Virus record (IMG/VR): IMGVR_UViG_3300044516_001758
Coordinates: 1 to 37,709 of that record
DNA length: 37,709 bases
Direction: 5' to 3' (one strand)
DNA from: a virus
Shown: positions 25,974 to 33,572 of the stretch, one piece after another
Position numbering within the stretch: position 1 is the stretch's first letter
Layout: each line of letters opens with the position of its first letter
The notes under the pieces: model-generated
Seen by the model: only the letters and a program-made list of their open reading frames with translations
Told to the model about the DNA's origin: nothing
Databases searched by the model: none
Program-made: the position numbers and the translations under genes

Positions 25974-26402
25974 TTAGTCTAAACTTATTCTTGGACTAAT
26001 TGCAATTTGACCGCCACCACTTGGCAAAATGAAAGGCGCACCAGAGAATCTTTCGAGCCATAATAAGGCTGGAGATCCATAGATGGTCGTTACATAGTAA
26101 CCATAAACAGTTACCGCAGTTGTAAATGTGAATGTTTGTTCGCTATAAACTGCAGTGGTAACGCCAACAGATTGAGTGGTCGTCCAGCTTGATCCAACTA
26201 ATGTTACTGGTGCATATCCAGTAGAGCCAACTGCTTCCGTAACGGTTGAAAGAGTAGTTCCTTCTACTGGTGTAAGATTGTTCGTAAATAATCGTAAAAG
26301 TCTTTCGCCATTAGCTGGAGCAGCAGTTCCATCTGTAGAAATCATATTTACAAGATACTGCAACATTAAAATTTCGCCAACATCAGGTACAAGTAAACTC
26401 AT
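25974..26402 (-). CDS. Putative small virion protein (beta-rich)
   Basis: 142 residues. MSLLVPDVGEILMLQYLVNMI, then LLRLFTNNLTPVEGTTL and a Thr/Val-rich beta region with GYAPVTLVGSSW, a pattern found in small structural proteins of many phages (start L-VP-VGE-L, strand L-LF-NN-TP). Precise location in the virion unknown. It stands alone between its own promoter-like octamer and its own terminator, with ribosome site AAAGGAG, which suggests strong expression. Confidence 0.72.
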   Translation of the reverse strand: MSLLVPDVGEILMLQYLVNMISTDGTAAPANGERLLRLFTNNLTPVEGTTLSTVTEAVGSTGYAPVTLVGSSWTTTQSVGVTTAVYSEQTFTFTTAVTVYGYYVTTIYGSPALLWLERFSGAPFILPSGGGQIAISPRISLD

Positions 26403-26427
26403 GTTAATTCTCCTTTGACTGTGTCTT

Positions 26428-26435
26428 ATTTAGAA
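26428..26435 (-). promoter_or_regulatory. Late-type promoter octamer TCTAAATA
   Basis: On the minus strand TCTAAATA matches TATAAATA in 6 of 8 positions, with an exact TAAATA core. Predicted start about six bases on leaves a leader of roughly 20 bases containing AAAGGAG before the ATG at 26402. Confidence 0.5.
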
Positions 26436-26463
26436 GATAATGATAATTTTTTTTCTAATTTTC

Positions 26464-26471
26464 CTTAAATA
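26464..26471 (+). promoter_or_regulatory. Late-type octamer CTTAAATA immediately before a start codon
   Basis: Matches TATAAATA in 6 of 8 positions and ends 7 bases before the ATG at 26479. With T4-like geometry transcription would start within about two bases of that ATG. No Shine-Dalgarno sequence is present. Confidence 0.45.
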
Positions 26472-26478
26472 GAATAGT

Positions 26479-27069
26479 ATGGTACTAAAAAATAAAGATG
26501 GTTCTGTCTATAGGCTTCGTGGTCCTAATTTGCTTTTAAAAGAGCAAAATGTTTGGACTAAGTATACAATTCACAACATGAAATGGAATCCAGTTGTTCA
26601 AGAAGACACTATAAAAATAGAGCCTTTAAACACTGATTTTTCTATAAAAGACAAATTTATAGATGAATTAAACATGACTCAACCACCAAAAGAAGAGCCA
26701 ATAATTGAAAGAAAACCTGTTGTAATAAAAGAAAAAGAAAAAATAAAAGAAAAAGAAGATGATGGTTTGAAAAAATCATTTATTTATTGTTTGCCATCAA
26801 TACTTCAAAAAAAGATTGATAATTTGTATGATGAAGAATTTGTAACAGTTACTTACGGAAATCCTTTTTCTTTTGAGGCGGTTATTACAGAAGAACATGA
26901 TTTATTTTTGAATTTTTGGACAACAACAGAAATGGATAAAGAAAGCGTTATATTTCCTAAAACCAATCATAAAAGATGGTGGAAGATAGTTGATAGAGAA
27001 CAGAAGACGGGTGGTTATGTATATTCTTGCTACCCATCTTCTTATCAGCCACATTTTGAAAATGTTTAA
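26479..27069 (+). CDS. Unknown protein, conserved-looking N-terminus (196 residues)
   Basis: Begins MVLKNKDGSVYRLRGPN, a start reminiscent of the gp14-like protein (MALKNTDGTCYKP). A Lys/Glu-rich linker (about 75-95) separates it from a C-terminal folded part with FVTVTYGNPFSFEAVI and KRWWKIVDRE. Function unknown; a structural role is possible. Ends 2 bases before the convergent 88-residue gene. Possibly translated from a leaderless message. Confidence 0.68.
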   Translation: MVLKNKDGSVYRLRGPNLLLKEQNVWTKYTIHNMKWNPVVQEDTIKIEPLNTDFSIKDKFIDELNMTQPPKEEPIIERKPVVIKEKEKIKEKEDDGLKKSFIYCLPSILQKKIDNLYDEEFVTVTYGNPFSFEAVITEEHDLFLNFWTTTEMDKESVIFPKTNHKRWWKIVDREQKTGGYVYSCYPSSYQPHFENV

Positions 27070-27071
27070 TT

Positions 27072-27338
27072 CTATTTTCCTGTAATTCTTACTCCCAAAC
27101 CAAGTTTTTCTAATTTATCTCTTTGTTCGTCAATAGCTCTGATGAACCCAACTTCATAGGTGTCAATCATCATAGCGATAAAATCTTTCATATCTTTTTC
27201 GGTGGTAAGAGAATTTCCAATTCTATCAATTATTTGTTCGTGTTTTCCATATCGCTCTTTTAATAGTTCAAACATTGATTTTTTAATGTAATGAGCCATC
27301 GGGTTGGACATGAAATTAAACCAATTTCCATTCGACAT
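27072..27338 (-). CDS. Small helical unknown protein
   Basis: 88 residues, helical, charged; MSNGNWFNFMSNPMAHYIKK at the start. TTGGAGAA lies before the ATG. It follows the 758-residue gene by 26 bases, so it is likely in the same operon. No family recognised. Confidence 0.62.
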   Translation of the reverse strand: MSNGNWFNFMSNPMAHYIKKSMFELLKERYGKHEQIIDRIGNSLTTEKDMKDFIAMMIDTYEVGFIRAIDEQRDKLEKLGLGVRITGK

Positions 27339-27364
27339 ATTTTCTCCAAATTTTTTGTAGCTGT

Positions 27365-29641
27365 TTATTTCTTGATATTTTTATAATGCTTTATTTCTGC
27401 CATTGCTGGAGCATAATATTGATTAGGAATCTTACCAGCTGTGTATTGATCATTAATCCATTTCTCTATAGATAATAGAGTTCCCATTTCAGCATTAACC
27501 ATGAAATTATACTTAAATGTAAGTGCCAACCAATCTTTATCGGATTGCAAGACTAGCAAATTTTTTGATTTGGCTCTTTGACGAGGATCAAGCATGTCTT
27601 TTGGTAATTTAGAATATTTTTGTTTATTTTCAAAATCTCTAGTTGGAATAGTAGCAACTGGTTCTTCTCGCATTGCGTTTTGAACCATTGTCAAATGAGC
27701 GAAAGAAGCCACCATAGCAGAAATTGTTTTTTTAGGAAGTATTTGATTTGTAATAACTTTGTTGGCTTCTTCTTCGGACTTAGGCGTACTTAATGTACCG
27801 GCAGAATTTGTAAAAATAAGCTTTTCCAAAACTTCTTTCATAGCAGAAATCAAAAGTGCTTTTCTACGATGATTTTCTCCAAATATTTTTTTTAATACTT
27901 CTGGAGCTATGTCTGCCGATTGTCCTATGATTCTATCTGCTTTTTCTGCTTCGGCACTTTCATCCTCAATGTTTTTAACAATTTTTTTGAGGTATGTGTA
28001 AGGAAATGCTAATTCACCAGCAATTCTTTTTCTGCCAGTCGCAGATAATTCATTTGACATTTTATCAAGATTTAAAATTAATTCTTCTTGGTTTGGTGTT
28101 CTTAAAGATGTTGGAATTATTTCTGGAGCATCCATTTGAGAAGTTCGTAATCTTCTTGTTTCTCCTCCATGTATATTTTGACCAAGAATTGAAATGGTTG
28201 CATTTTTTGCAAAATCTCTTCTTGCCTGATTTGCTTTATAATTTTTTCCATGATATTTTTTGTTACTTATATTATTTTCAAGTTTACTTAAAATCATATC
28301 ATGAATTTCTTTAATGTTATTTTTCGCAATGGTAAATTCCCAATCTCTAATACCTGTATATGATTTTTTTTGCGTTATCGCTTGCATAATACCAGCAACA
28401 ATATCTTTATAAAGATCTGGATAATCTTTGTTTTCTGGACCATACTTTTCCATTACTCCAATAACTTTTTCTCTTTCTTCTTTAGATCCAGCAACTCCAA
28501 ATGCTTTTTTTCTTTCTGCGGCTCTATTTTTATTAGATGTAAAAGATCCACCACTACTTACACCGGCTTCAGAAGCCATATTCATGTAATCATCAGGATC
28601 AATTTCAATTCTATCTTTTCTTTTTCCAATATTGCCTTTGTTTGGACCAACATATTTGGTATATTTTGTTGACATAATGAATGGCATGTCAATTTCAATA
28701 GTTTCGCCATTCATAGTAATTTTTTGTTTGAATGTTGGAAGTTTTATTCTTTTGTCTTCGCCTTCGATTGTATTGTCTTCTCGATGTGTTTTTGATCCTA
28801 ACTTTTTTACAACATGAGCTTCTTTTTCTATATTTCTAGTGCTTCCATCTGGCAATTTTACCTCTTCGCCAACATCTGGAAGTTTGCCGTAATAATGCTG
28901 ATAATTGTCTTTCAATAATTCTTTAATTGCTTCTTCTGCCATATCTTTGGTTATCAATTGCATACCTTCAGTTGCACCGGGAAGTAAACCATGTCCAGAA
29001 AAAGTCTTTTGTAAATCATAACCATATTGTCCGTGACTATGTTCATCTGGATGTAGACCAACTACTTTATCATGTGCTTCGCCTTTTGTTTTTTCTAATT
29101 TATGAATAAGCCGATTAATGAATGGTTTTGCCGTAATTGTAACTTTTTTTTGTCCAAATTTAAAATCATATATTTTAGGAGCATTCTTTAATTCTGCGTG
29201 AGGATGAATTTTTTCTACAGCATAATAAGCAATGGCATTCCCAGCATTTTCCAATGCTTTTTCATATTCTTCTGAACCTTGATCTTGATAATGTTTTTTT
29301 TCTATTTTGTTGTATTCTTTACGCAATTTGTCAACAGTTTTTTCATCAAAATATTGTGGATAATCATCATTGAGTTGTTTGAAATTTCTAGATCTAATAG
29401 ATTTAATTGCCAATTCTTTAATCTTATTTTTGTCACTTAGTCTTGCCTTACCTCTTGCGTCTAAAGCTTCTGCAAGATCATCATGATATCTTTTTTTAAT
29501 TGCTTGAACCCAAAGTTCTGGAGGAAATTGATATAAAAACTCAATATCGTCTTTATCTAGGCGAATTGGTTGACGAATAACATCTCCCATAATTGCCATT
29601 TCGTTAAAAATTTTTCGTTTTATAAAATTTAAAAATTTCAT
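27365..29641 (-). CDS. Very large unknown protein, putative internal virion protein
   Basis: 758 residues, Lys/Glu-rich and mostly helical, with no recognised enzymatic motif. N-terminus MKFLNFIKRKIFNEMAIMGD resembles the capsid-targeting-like starts of other proteins in the window, with FNE|M as a possible processing site. His-rich stretch VVGLHPDEHSHGQYGYD near 193-209 could bind metal. The segment after PNQEELILNLDKM (about 530) is a compact helical part. Size and composition suit a protein packaged in the head or ejected with DNA, but this is inference. GCAGGT precedes the ATG. Confidence 0.72.
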   Translation of the reverse strand: MKFLNFIKRKIFNEMAIMGDVIRQPIRLDKDDIEFLYQFPPELWVQAIKKRYHDDLAEALDARGKARLSDKNKIKELAIKSIRSRNFKQLNDDYPQYFDEKTVDKLRKEYNKIEKKHYQDQGSEEYEKALENAGNAIAYYAVEKIHPHAELKNAPKIYDFKFGQKKVTITAKPFINRLIHKLEKTKGEAHDKVVGLHPDEHSHGQYGYDLQKTFSGHGLLPGATEGMQLITKDMAEEAIKELLKDNYQHYYGKLPDVGEEVKLPDGSTRNIEKEAHVVKKLGSKTHREDNTIEGEDKRIKLPTFKQKITMNGETIEIDMPFIMSTKYTKYVGPNKGNIGKRKDRIEIDPDDYMNMASEAGVSSGGSFTSNKNRAAERKKAFGVAGSKEEREKVIGVMEKYGPENKDYPDLYKDIVAGIMQAITQKKSYTGIRDWEFTIAKNNIKEIHDMILSKLENNISNKKYHGKNYKANQARRDFAKNATISILGQNIHGGETRRLRTSQMDAPEIIPTSLRTPNQEELILNLDKMSNELSATGRKRIAGELAFPYTYLKKIVKNIEDESAEAEKADRIIGQSADIAPEVLKKIFGENHRRKALLISAMKEVLEKLIFTNSAGTLSTPKSEEEANKVITNQILPKKTISAMVASFAHLTMVQNAMREEPVATIPTRDFENKQKYSKLPKDMLDPRQRAKSKNLLVLQSDKDWLALTFKYNFMVNAEMGTLLSIEKWINDQYTAGKIPNQYYAPAMAEIKHYKNIKK

Positions 29642-29674
29642 TTTATTACCTGCTTTTAGATTCTAATTATTTTA

Positions 29675-29682
29675 TCTATATA
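29675..29682 (+). promoter_or_regulatory. Late-type octamer TCTATATA immediately before the gp13 start
   Basis: Matches TATAAATA in 6 of 8 positions and ends 5 bases before the ATG at 29688. No Shine-Dalgarno sequence follows, so a leaderless transcript is possible. Confidence 0.4.
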
Positions 29683-29687
29683 GTAAT

Positions 29688-30560
29688 ATGGACACTAATA
29701 AATTGTATATTCCAAGACCGACATCAGACCAATACAACTGTTTATCAGAGTGTGGTGGCTGCAGCGATATTGGTCCAACCGACCCCCTTAAGAAAATATC
29801 ACCAAGAAGAAATAGATTAAAAGTTAGAGAACAAATCAGAGAATATGTTCTCACGATGCTTGGCGCACCAGTAATTTCATTAGAATTAGATGATCAGCAA
29901 ATTAGTAACGCAATTGACTTCGCACTACAAGTATTCGAAGAATATGCACCAATGGAATATTTTCAGTACTATACATTCATGACAGTTCCGGGACAATCAG
30001 TCTATGAAATGCCTTATGAAATTGGATATGTTAGAAGCGTTTCTTATAAAGAAACAGCACAATATGCTTTTTCTGCTGCCGATTTAGGTGGCGTTATACC
30101 ATTAGAATATATGGGTGCTGGTGCGTATGGTAGTATTGCTGGTGGTGTAAACCCACAAACGCCAGTGTGGGGAAAAATGAATGAGTGGGTACTTTACAAG
30201 CAATATGAAGATATGTATAACCGAGCTTCTGGACAACAAGGTGGTTGGGAATGGTTGGGCGGATATCAAAATGTTAAGATTTATCCAACTCCATATAGAG
30301 TTTATCCTGTAATTGTTCGCTATTTACAGAAGAAGCCTGACTTTGCTCAAGTTACACAAGTAATGCAGGAAGGCGCATTGGCATTTACAAAAATTATTCT
30401 TGGTAGAATCCGAAGTAAAATTTCAAATCCTCCCGGTCCAAATGGCGGTGTTCAATTAGATGGTCAGGCTATTTTGCAAGAAGGATTGCAAGAGAAGAAA
30501 GAATGGGAAGAAAAGTTACTCAATAAGTTTGGCGATATCCTTGGTCCAAGTTGGGGTTAA
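29688..30560 (+). CDS. 13: Neck protein, T4 gp13-like
   Basis: 290 residues. REYVLTMLGAPVISLELDDQQISNAIDFALQVFEEYAP (about 48-85, two overlapping motifs) and the following YYTFMTVPGQSVYEMP are the pattern of gp13-type neck/head-completion proteins in aquatic T4-like phages. A Cys-containing N-terminal arm (CLSECGGC) precedes it and is unusual. It forms the connector between portal and tail with gp14. No ribosome site is visible. Confidence 0.65.
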   Translation: MDTNKLYIPRPTSDQYNCLSECGGCSDIGPTDPLKKISPRRNRLKVREQIREYVLTMLGAPVISLELDDQQISNAIDFALQVFEEYAPMEYFQYYTFMTVPGQSVYEMPYEIGYVRSVSYKETAQYAFSAADLGGVIPLEYMGAGAYGSIAGGVNPQTPVWGKMNEWVLYKQYEDMYNRASGQQGGWEWLGGYQNVKIYPTPYRVYPVIVRYLQKKPDFAQVTQVMQEGALAFTKIILGRIRSKISNPPGPNGGVQLDGQAILQEGLQEKKEWEEKLLNKFGDILGPSWG

Positions 30561-30561
30561 A

Positions 30562-31107
30562 ATGGTAGATTACAAAACATGGCTTGTTAAAAATCACGAA
30601 GAATTACATTCACAACTTGAAAAAGTTCAAAGTGAAGTTTTTTCAATTGCTGCTAAAGAATTAACTAAAAAAATATTTGTCGAATCATCTCAAACATCTC
30701 GCTATAGCATTAATGTTGACTATAGAACAAACAAAGAAGATGTAATGGAAGCATTTGCAAAATTAGTTCTTGGCTATGTCAGTGCTGGTCTTAAAAAGAT
30801 GGGATTGCACACAAAGCATGTATTTGAAGAGAAGCCATTGCGATTACTTGTTAGTTCAAGAAATTGGGATGACGGAGAATGGACTGGTGTTATAAGCTGG
30901 AGTGACAAAGAAAAATGTTTTCTTATTTCTAAAGGATTTTACAACAAAGAAAGAAAAACAATATCTGTACAATCAACTAAAAAATGTGCTGATAATGCAT
31001 CAGAGATTGCAAAAGAAGTTAAAAATATGATGCACCATCTGAAAGATCAGCCAGACAGACATCAAGATAAATTAAAGCCAGTTAATTTAAAAAGAGGTCC
31101 AAAATGA
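30562..31107 (+). CDS. Unknown protein downstream of gp13 (181 residues)
   Basis: ATG at 30562, 1 base after the gp13 stop, with GGGG upstream inside gp13; a longer in-frame reading through gp13 is rejected. N-terminal coiled helix (about 8-40), a central alpha/beta unit (LRLLVSSRNWDDGEWTGVI) and a Lys-rich tail. Function unknown; likely co-expressed with gp13. Confidence 0.68.
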   Translation: MVDYKTWLVKNHEELHSQLEKVQSEVFSIAAKELTKKIFVESSQTSRYSINVDYRTNKEDVMEAFAKLVLGYVSAGLKKMGLHTKHVFEEKPLRLLVSSRNWDDGEWTGVISWSDKEKCFLISKGFYNKERKTISVQSTKKCADNASEIAKEVKNMMHHLKDQPDRHQDKLKPVNLKRGPK

Positions 31108-31184
31108 TTTGTAGTTGTTGTAAAAATTATACAAATTGTGAAATCTGTTTTACTTGTGGCACTTGGGTTTTTGTTTTTGAGTAA
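31104..31184 (+). CDS. 26-residue Cys-rich microprotein
   Basis: Starts in the ATGA overlap with the preceding gene, with AGAGG about 8 bases upstream. Sequence starts MICSCCKNYTNCEICFTCG, with Cys at 3, 5, 6, 12, 15 and 18, then an aromatic tail. Six cysteines in 26 residues suggest a bound zinc or small metal cluster. Its last 35 bases overlap the convergent nucleotidyltransferase gene. Too short to identify by similarity. Confidence 0.5.
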   Translation: MICSCCKNYTNCEICFTCGTWVFVFE

Positions 31185-31899
31185 TTGCTTGAGCTTTTAC
31201 ACATGCTTCCATATACCCATCAATATTTTCTCCAGCATCCATCCACCAACCATCGACTTCAATTGCTTTTAGCATTTTTAATTTTAAATACATTTTATTT
31301 ATATCTGTAATTTCAAGTTCATTTCTTGCAGATGGCGATAATCCTTTGATTATTTTCCAAACTGAAGAATCGTACATGTAAAGACCAGTGGCAATCCAAT
31401 TTGACTTTGGATTTTTTGGCTTTTCTTCAATGTTTTCGACTTCGCCTTTTGAATTTATTTGCACAACACCATAATGTTCTGGATTATTTACCTGCGTAAG
31501 AAATATTTTTGCACCACTTGGATTTTCTTCAAAATCTAGAACTGATTTTTCAACATCATTTTCAAAGATGTTATCAGCCAAAATTACCGCAATAGGTTCG
31601 TTATTCGCCCATTCTTCTGCCAAACCAAGAGCATCGGCAATGCCTTTTGGTTCTGCCTGATATGTATAGTGTAGATGCTTTAGACCAAATGCTTCGCCAT
31701 TCCCAAGAATTCTAAGAAATTCACCAGCAGCATTCCCACCACAAACAATAAGAATGTCTGTAATGCCACTGTTTACAAATGTTTCTATTGGATAATAAAT
31801 CATTGGCTTATTGTAAACTGGCAATAAGCATTTGTTTGTAACTTTAGTAAGAGGCATGAGACGGGTTCCAAGACCACCAGCTAGAATAACGCCCTTCAT
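31150..31899 (-). CDS. Sugar-phosphate nucleotidyltransferase (RmlA/RfbA-like)
   Basis: Activates a sugar 1-phosphate with a nucleoside triphosphate. 249 residues. N-terminus MKGVILAGGLGTRLMPLT with KCLLPVYNKPMIYYPIE is the NTP-binding signature of glucose-1-phosphate thymidylyltransferases. HYGVVQINSKGEVENIEEKP, ATGLYMYD and GWWMDAGEN complete the active site. About 40 residues shorter than bacterial RmlA, as in short single-domain relatives. The product (dTDP- or UDP-sugar) cannot be decided. It follows the GNA1-like gene by 10 bases. Confidence 0.9.
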   Translation of the reverse strand: MKGVILAGGLGTRLMPLTKVTNKCLLPVYNKPMIYYPIETFVNSGITDILIVCGGNAAGEFLRILGNGEAFGLKHLHYTYQAEPKGIADALGLAEEWANNEPIAVILADNIFENDVEKSVLDFEENPSGAKIFLTQVNNPEHYGVVQINSKGEVENIEEKPKNPKSNWIATGLYMYDSSVWKIIKGLSPSARNELEITDINKMYLKLKMLKAIEVDGWWMDAGENIDGYMEACVKAQAITQKQKPKCHK

Positions 31900-31909
31900 A
31901 TTTTATTCC

Positions 31910-32341
31910 TCATGAATCTTTACGCATTTGTAAAGAAGATTTTTTAAAGCCAAATTTTTCGTAAAATACACTTACACTTTCATCGCAATCTAAGATAGTT
32001 TTGTAGCAATTTTTTTTATCGGCTTCAAATAGCAGGTGTTCTATGAGTAATTTTCCAATTCCACGACCACGATAGTTTGGATGAACAATAATATCTTCTA
32101 TGTGAGCAACTTTTCCGCCATTGTGAATAAACTTCTGTTCTATCATGAGTGTTCCAGAAGCTATTGTTTTGTTTAAATCTTTAGCAATATATATCTCAAT
32201 ATTGATTGGAAGTGAGCGATATATTTCTTTTGCCTCAGACACTGAAATTATGCAGGGGCGAAAGGTTGAAATGGTATCAATAAAATTCTGATCTATTGAT
32301 TCTTCATTTAATTTTGAAATTATCATCGTTCCCTTAAACAT
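31910..32341 (-). CDS. GNAT acetyltransferase, GNA1-like (glucosamine-6-phosphate N-acetyltransferase)
   Basis: 143 residues. The run GTLMIEQKFIHNGGKVAHIED (63-83, two motifs), RGRGIGKLLIEHLL (91-104, acetyl-CoA loop), KKNCYKTILDC and VFYEKFGF follows the order of human GNPNAT1 (KFIH, GK-L, NCYK, FY-KFGY). This is far more specific than a generic GNAT. The enzyme makes GlcNAc-6-phosphate in the eukaryotic-type route to UDP-GlcNAc. ATG at 32341 overlaps the C39 gene by 8 bases; an ATG at 32326 is an alternative. Confidence 0.8.
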   Translation of the reverse strand: MFKGTMIISKLNEESIDQNFIDTISTFRPCIISVSEAKEIYRSLPINIEIYIAKDLNKTIASGTLMIEQKFIHNGGKVAHIEDIIVHPNYRGRGIGKLLIEHLLFEADKKNCYKTILDCDESVSVFYEKFGFKKSSLQMRKDS

Positions 32342-32846
32342 ATTGTTTTTTTACAAACCAAGCATATGGCGAAACTCCACAAAAATTTGAAGTTCCACAA
32401 AAGTCACAATAAGCCCTGTGGTATTGCAAATAATACTGAGCAAATAATTTTTTATTGTACCACATATGTTTGCCTTCTACATTTACGCAGAAAAACTGTT
32501 CATCTGTCATATTTGATATTATAAAGAAATGTCCTTCTATTTTTCTTTTATCAAGAACATAAGAAGACTTCATAATTATAATTTGCTCAGATGCCAAAGC
32601 TTGTTCGATTAATGCTATGGTTGGAAGATTTTTCGAAATGATTGTTGCGTTTTTAATATTGTTTAGGCATATTTGAAAGTAGTGTTGATGTGTTCCACCT
32701 TCTGTGCAACGACATTTTTTCTTCCAAAATTTATAATTTTGCTTATAGCTTATGGGAAATCCAATCCATTTTAATGTGTTTAAAATGGCAATAGGACCAC
32801 AAGAGTAAAGATTCTTTTGGGCTATCCAGCGTATATTTTCTGCCAT
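32334..32846 (-). CDS. Peptidase C39-like cysteine protease
   Basis: 170 residues. Gln10 and Cys16 in QKNLYSCGPIAILNTL match the oxyanion Gln and catalytic Cys of C39 bacteriocin-processing peptidases. His106 in EGHFFIIS and the Asn122 in VNVEG complete the triad. Cys pairs (KKCRC; CDFCGTSNFC near the C-terminus) may bind zinc. No ABC transporter is attached. Target unknown; it heads an operon with the GNA1-like and nucleotidyltransferase genes. GTGAGG precedes the ATG. Confidence 0.75.
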   Translation of the reverse strand: MAENIRWIAQKNLYSCGPIAILNTLKWIGFPISYKQNYKFWKKKCRCTEGGTHQHYFQICLNNIKNATIISKNLPTIALIEQALASEQIIIMKSSYVLDKRKIEGHFFIISNMTDEQFFCVNVEGKHMWYNKKLFAQYYLQYHRAYCDFCGTSNFCGVSPYAWFVKKQYV

Positions 32847-32879
32847 ATAACCTCACTAAAGAAAAATCTTCTATGAAGT

Positions 32880-32887
32880 TATTTACA
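32880..32887 (-). promoter_or_regulatory. Late-type promoter octamer TGTAAATA
   Basis: On the minus strand TGTAAATA matches TATAAATA in 7 of 8 positions. It lies 34 bases before the ATG of the C39-like gene, leaving a short leader with a ribosome site. Likely promoter for the three-gene operon 32846-31150. Confidence 0.5.
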
Positions 32888-32965
32888 AATATCGACAAGA
32901 TAATGTTATTTAAAATGTAATTTTTTAGAGAAATTTATGTATACATTTGTTCATCAAACGCTATA

Positions 32966-33015
32966 TTGTTCAAAATTGTCTAAAATATATTTGAGTTTTA
33001 GACAATTTTGAACAA
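32966..33015. repeat. Perfect 20-bp inverted repeat with 10-base loop
   Basis: Left arm 32966-32985, loop TATATTTGAG, right arm 32996-33015; the arms are exact reverse complements. It lies 11 bases after the stop of the 143-residue gene on the minus strand, in a 180-base gap. No T-run follows on either strand, so it is not a standard intrinsic terminator. The rest of the gap is AT-rich and holds only the late-type octamer at 32880. Confidence 0.95.
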
Positions 33016-33026
33016 CTGTTTTGCAA

Positions 33027-33458
33027 TTAAGCCTTAATGATTTCTAGACCATCAATTGGACTTTCGTTCAAAAGAACATCTGGTTTTTTAGTATTATCTA
33101 CAGAATCATTGATTCGTTGCGAAGGAACATTGTTATCGACAACATGTTCGATAGTTCCCTTTGCAGTTACGGTATCAGGTTGATCAAGAATAAGTTTCTG
33201 TTCTGTCATTTTTTTCTCCTCTTTTATTTCTTCCATAAAACGCAATAAGTTTGATGGAGGTTTTACAAGCTGCATAAAATAACTATCACCATTGAATTTG
33301 CCACGAGGCGGAATTACTTTTCGACCATCACTTGCTGGTTTTGGTAAAGTTAAATAGCCATCAGTATTGTTCTCATAAATATAGAGTCCAGTACCTTTAA
33401 AACTATTTTCTCTTTTCTGAATTTTTTCTTCTTTTGTGAGTCTTCTTGGTTTTGGCAT
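33027..33458 (-). CDS. Unknown phage protein (143 residues)
   Basis: N-terminal basic arm (MPKPRRLTKEEKIQKRE), then FKGTGLYIYENNTDGYLTLPKPASDGRKVIPPRG (two motifs, about 20-53) and YFMQLVKPP, a beta-rich unit that reads like a conserved small phage protein; the C-terminal half is polar and probably disordered. No function assigned. AAAAGGAAAAG precedes the ATG. The 20-bp inverted repeat sits in its 3' region. Confidence 0.65.
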   Translation of the reverse strand: MPKPRRLTKEEKIQKRENSFKGTGLYIYENNTDGYLTLPKPASDGRKVIPPRGKFNGDSYFMQLVKPPSNLLRFMEEIKEEKKMTEQKLILDQPDTVTAKGTIEHVVDNNVPSQRINDSVDNTKKPDVLLNESPIDGLEIIKA

Positions 33459-33531
33459 GACTTTTCCTTTTGGTTGGTGTCAATTAATCTAGTATCTTTA
33501 AGAAAATTGTTTTTTATAAAAAGAAATCAAC

Positions 33532-33537
33532 TATAAT
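33532..33537 (+). promoter_or_regulatory. Possible -10 element TATAAT
   Basis: TATAAT 36 bases before the ATG at 33573. A TTGTTT at 33507 could be a -35 but the 19-base spacing is long. Weak evidence in so AT-rich a gap. Confidence 0.3.
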
Positions 33538-33572
33538 ATTTTGTATTTGTTTTTTATTTAAAAGGTTTAATT

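Noticed and set aside
28370-28672. Plus-strand open frames of 60-106 codons inside the 758-residue gene
   Set aside because: They are Phe/Ile/Tyr-rich readings of the opposite strand of a Lys-rich gene, lack ribosome sites and resemble no protein.
32847-33026. Attachment site or CRISPR-like repeat at the inverted repeat
   Set aside because: A single palindrome with no repeated spacer pattern, no integrase and no cas gene in the window.
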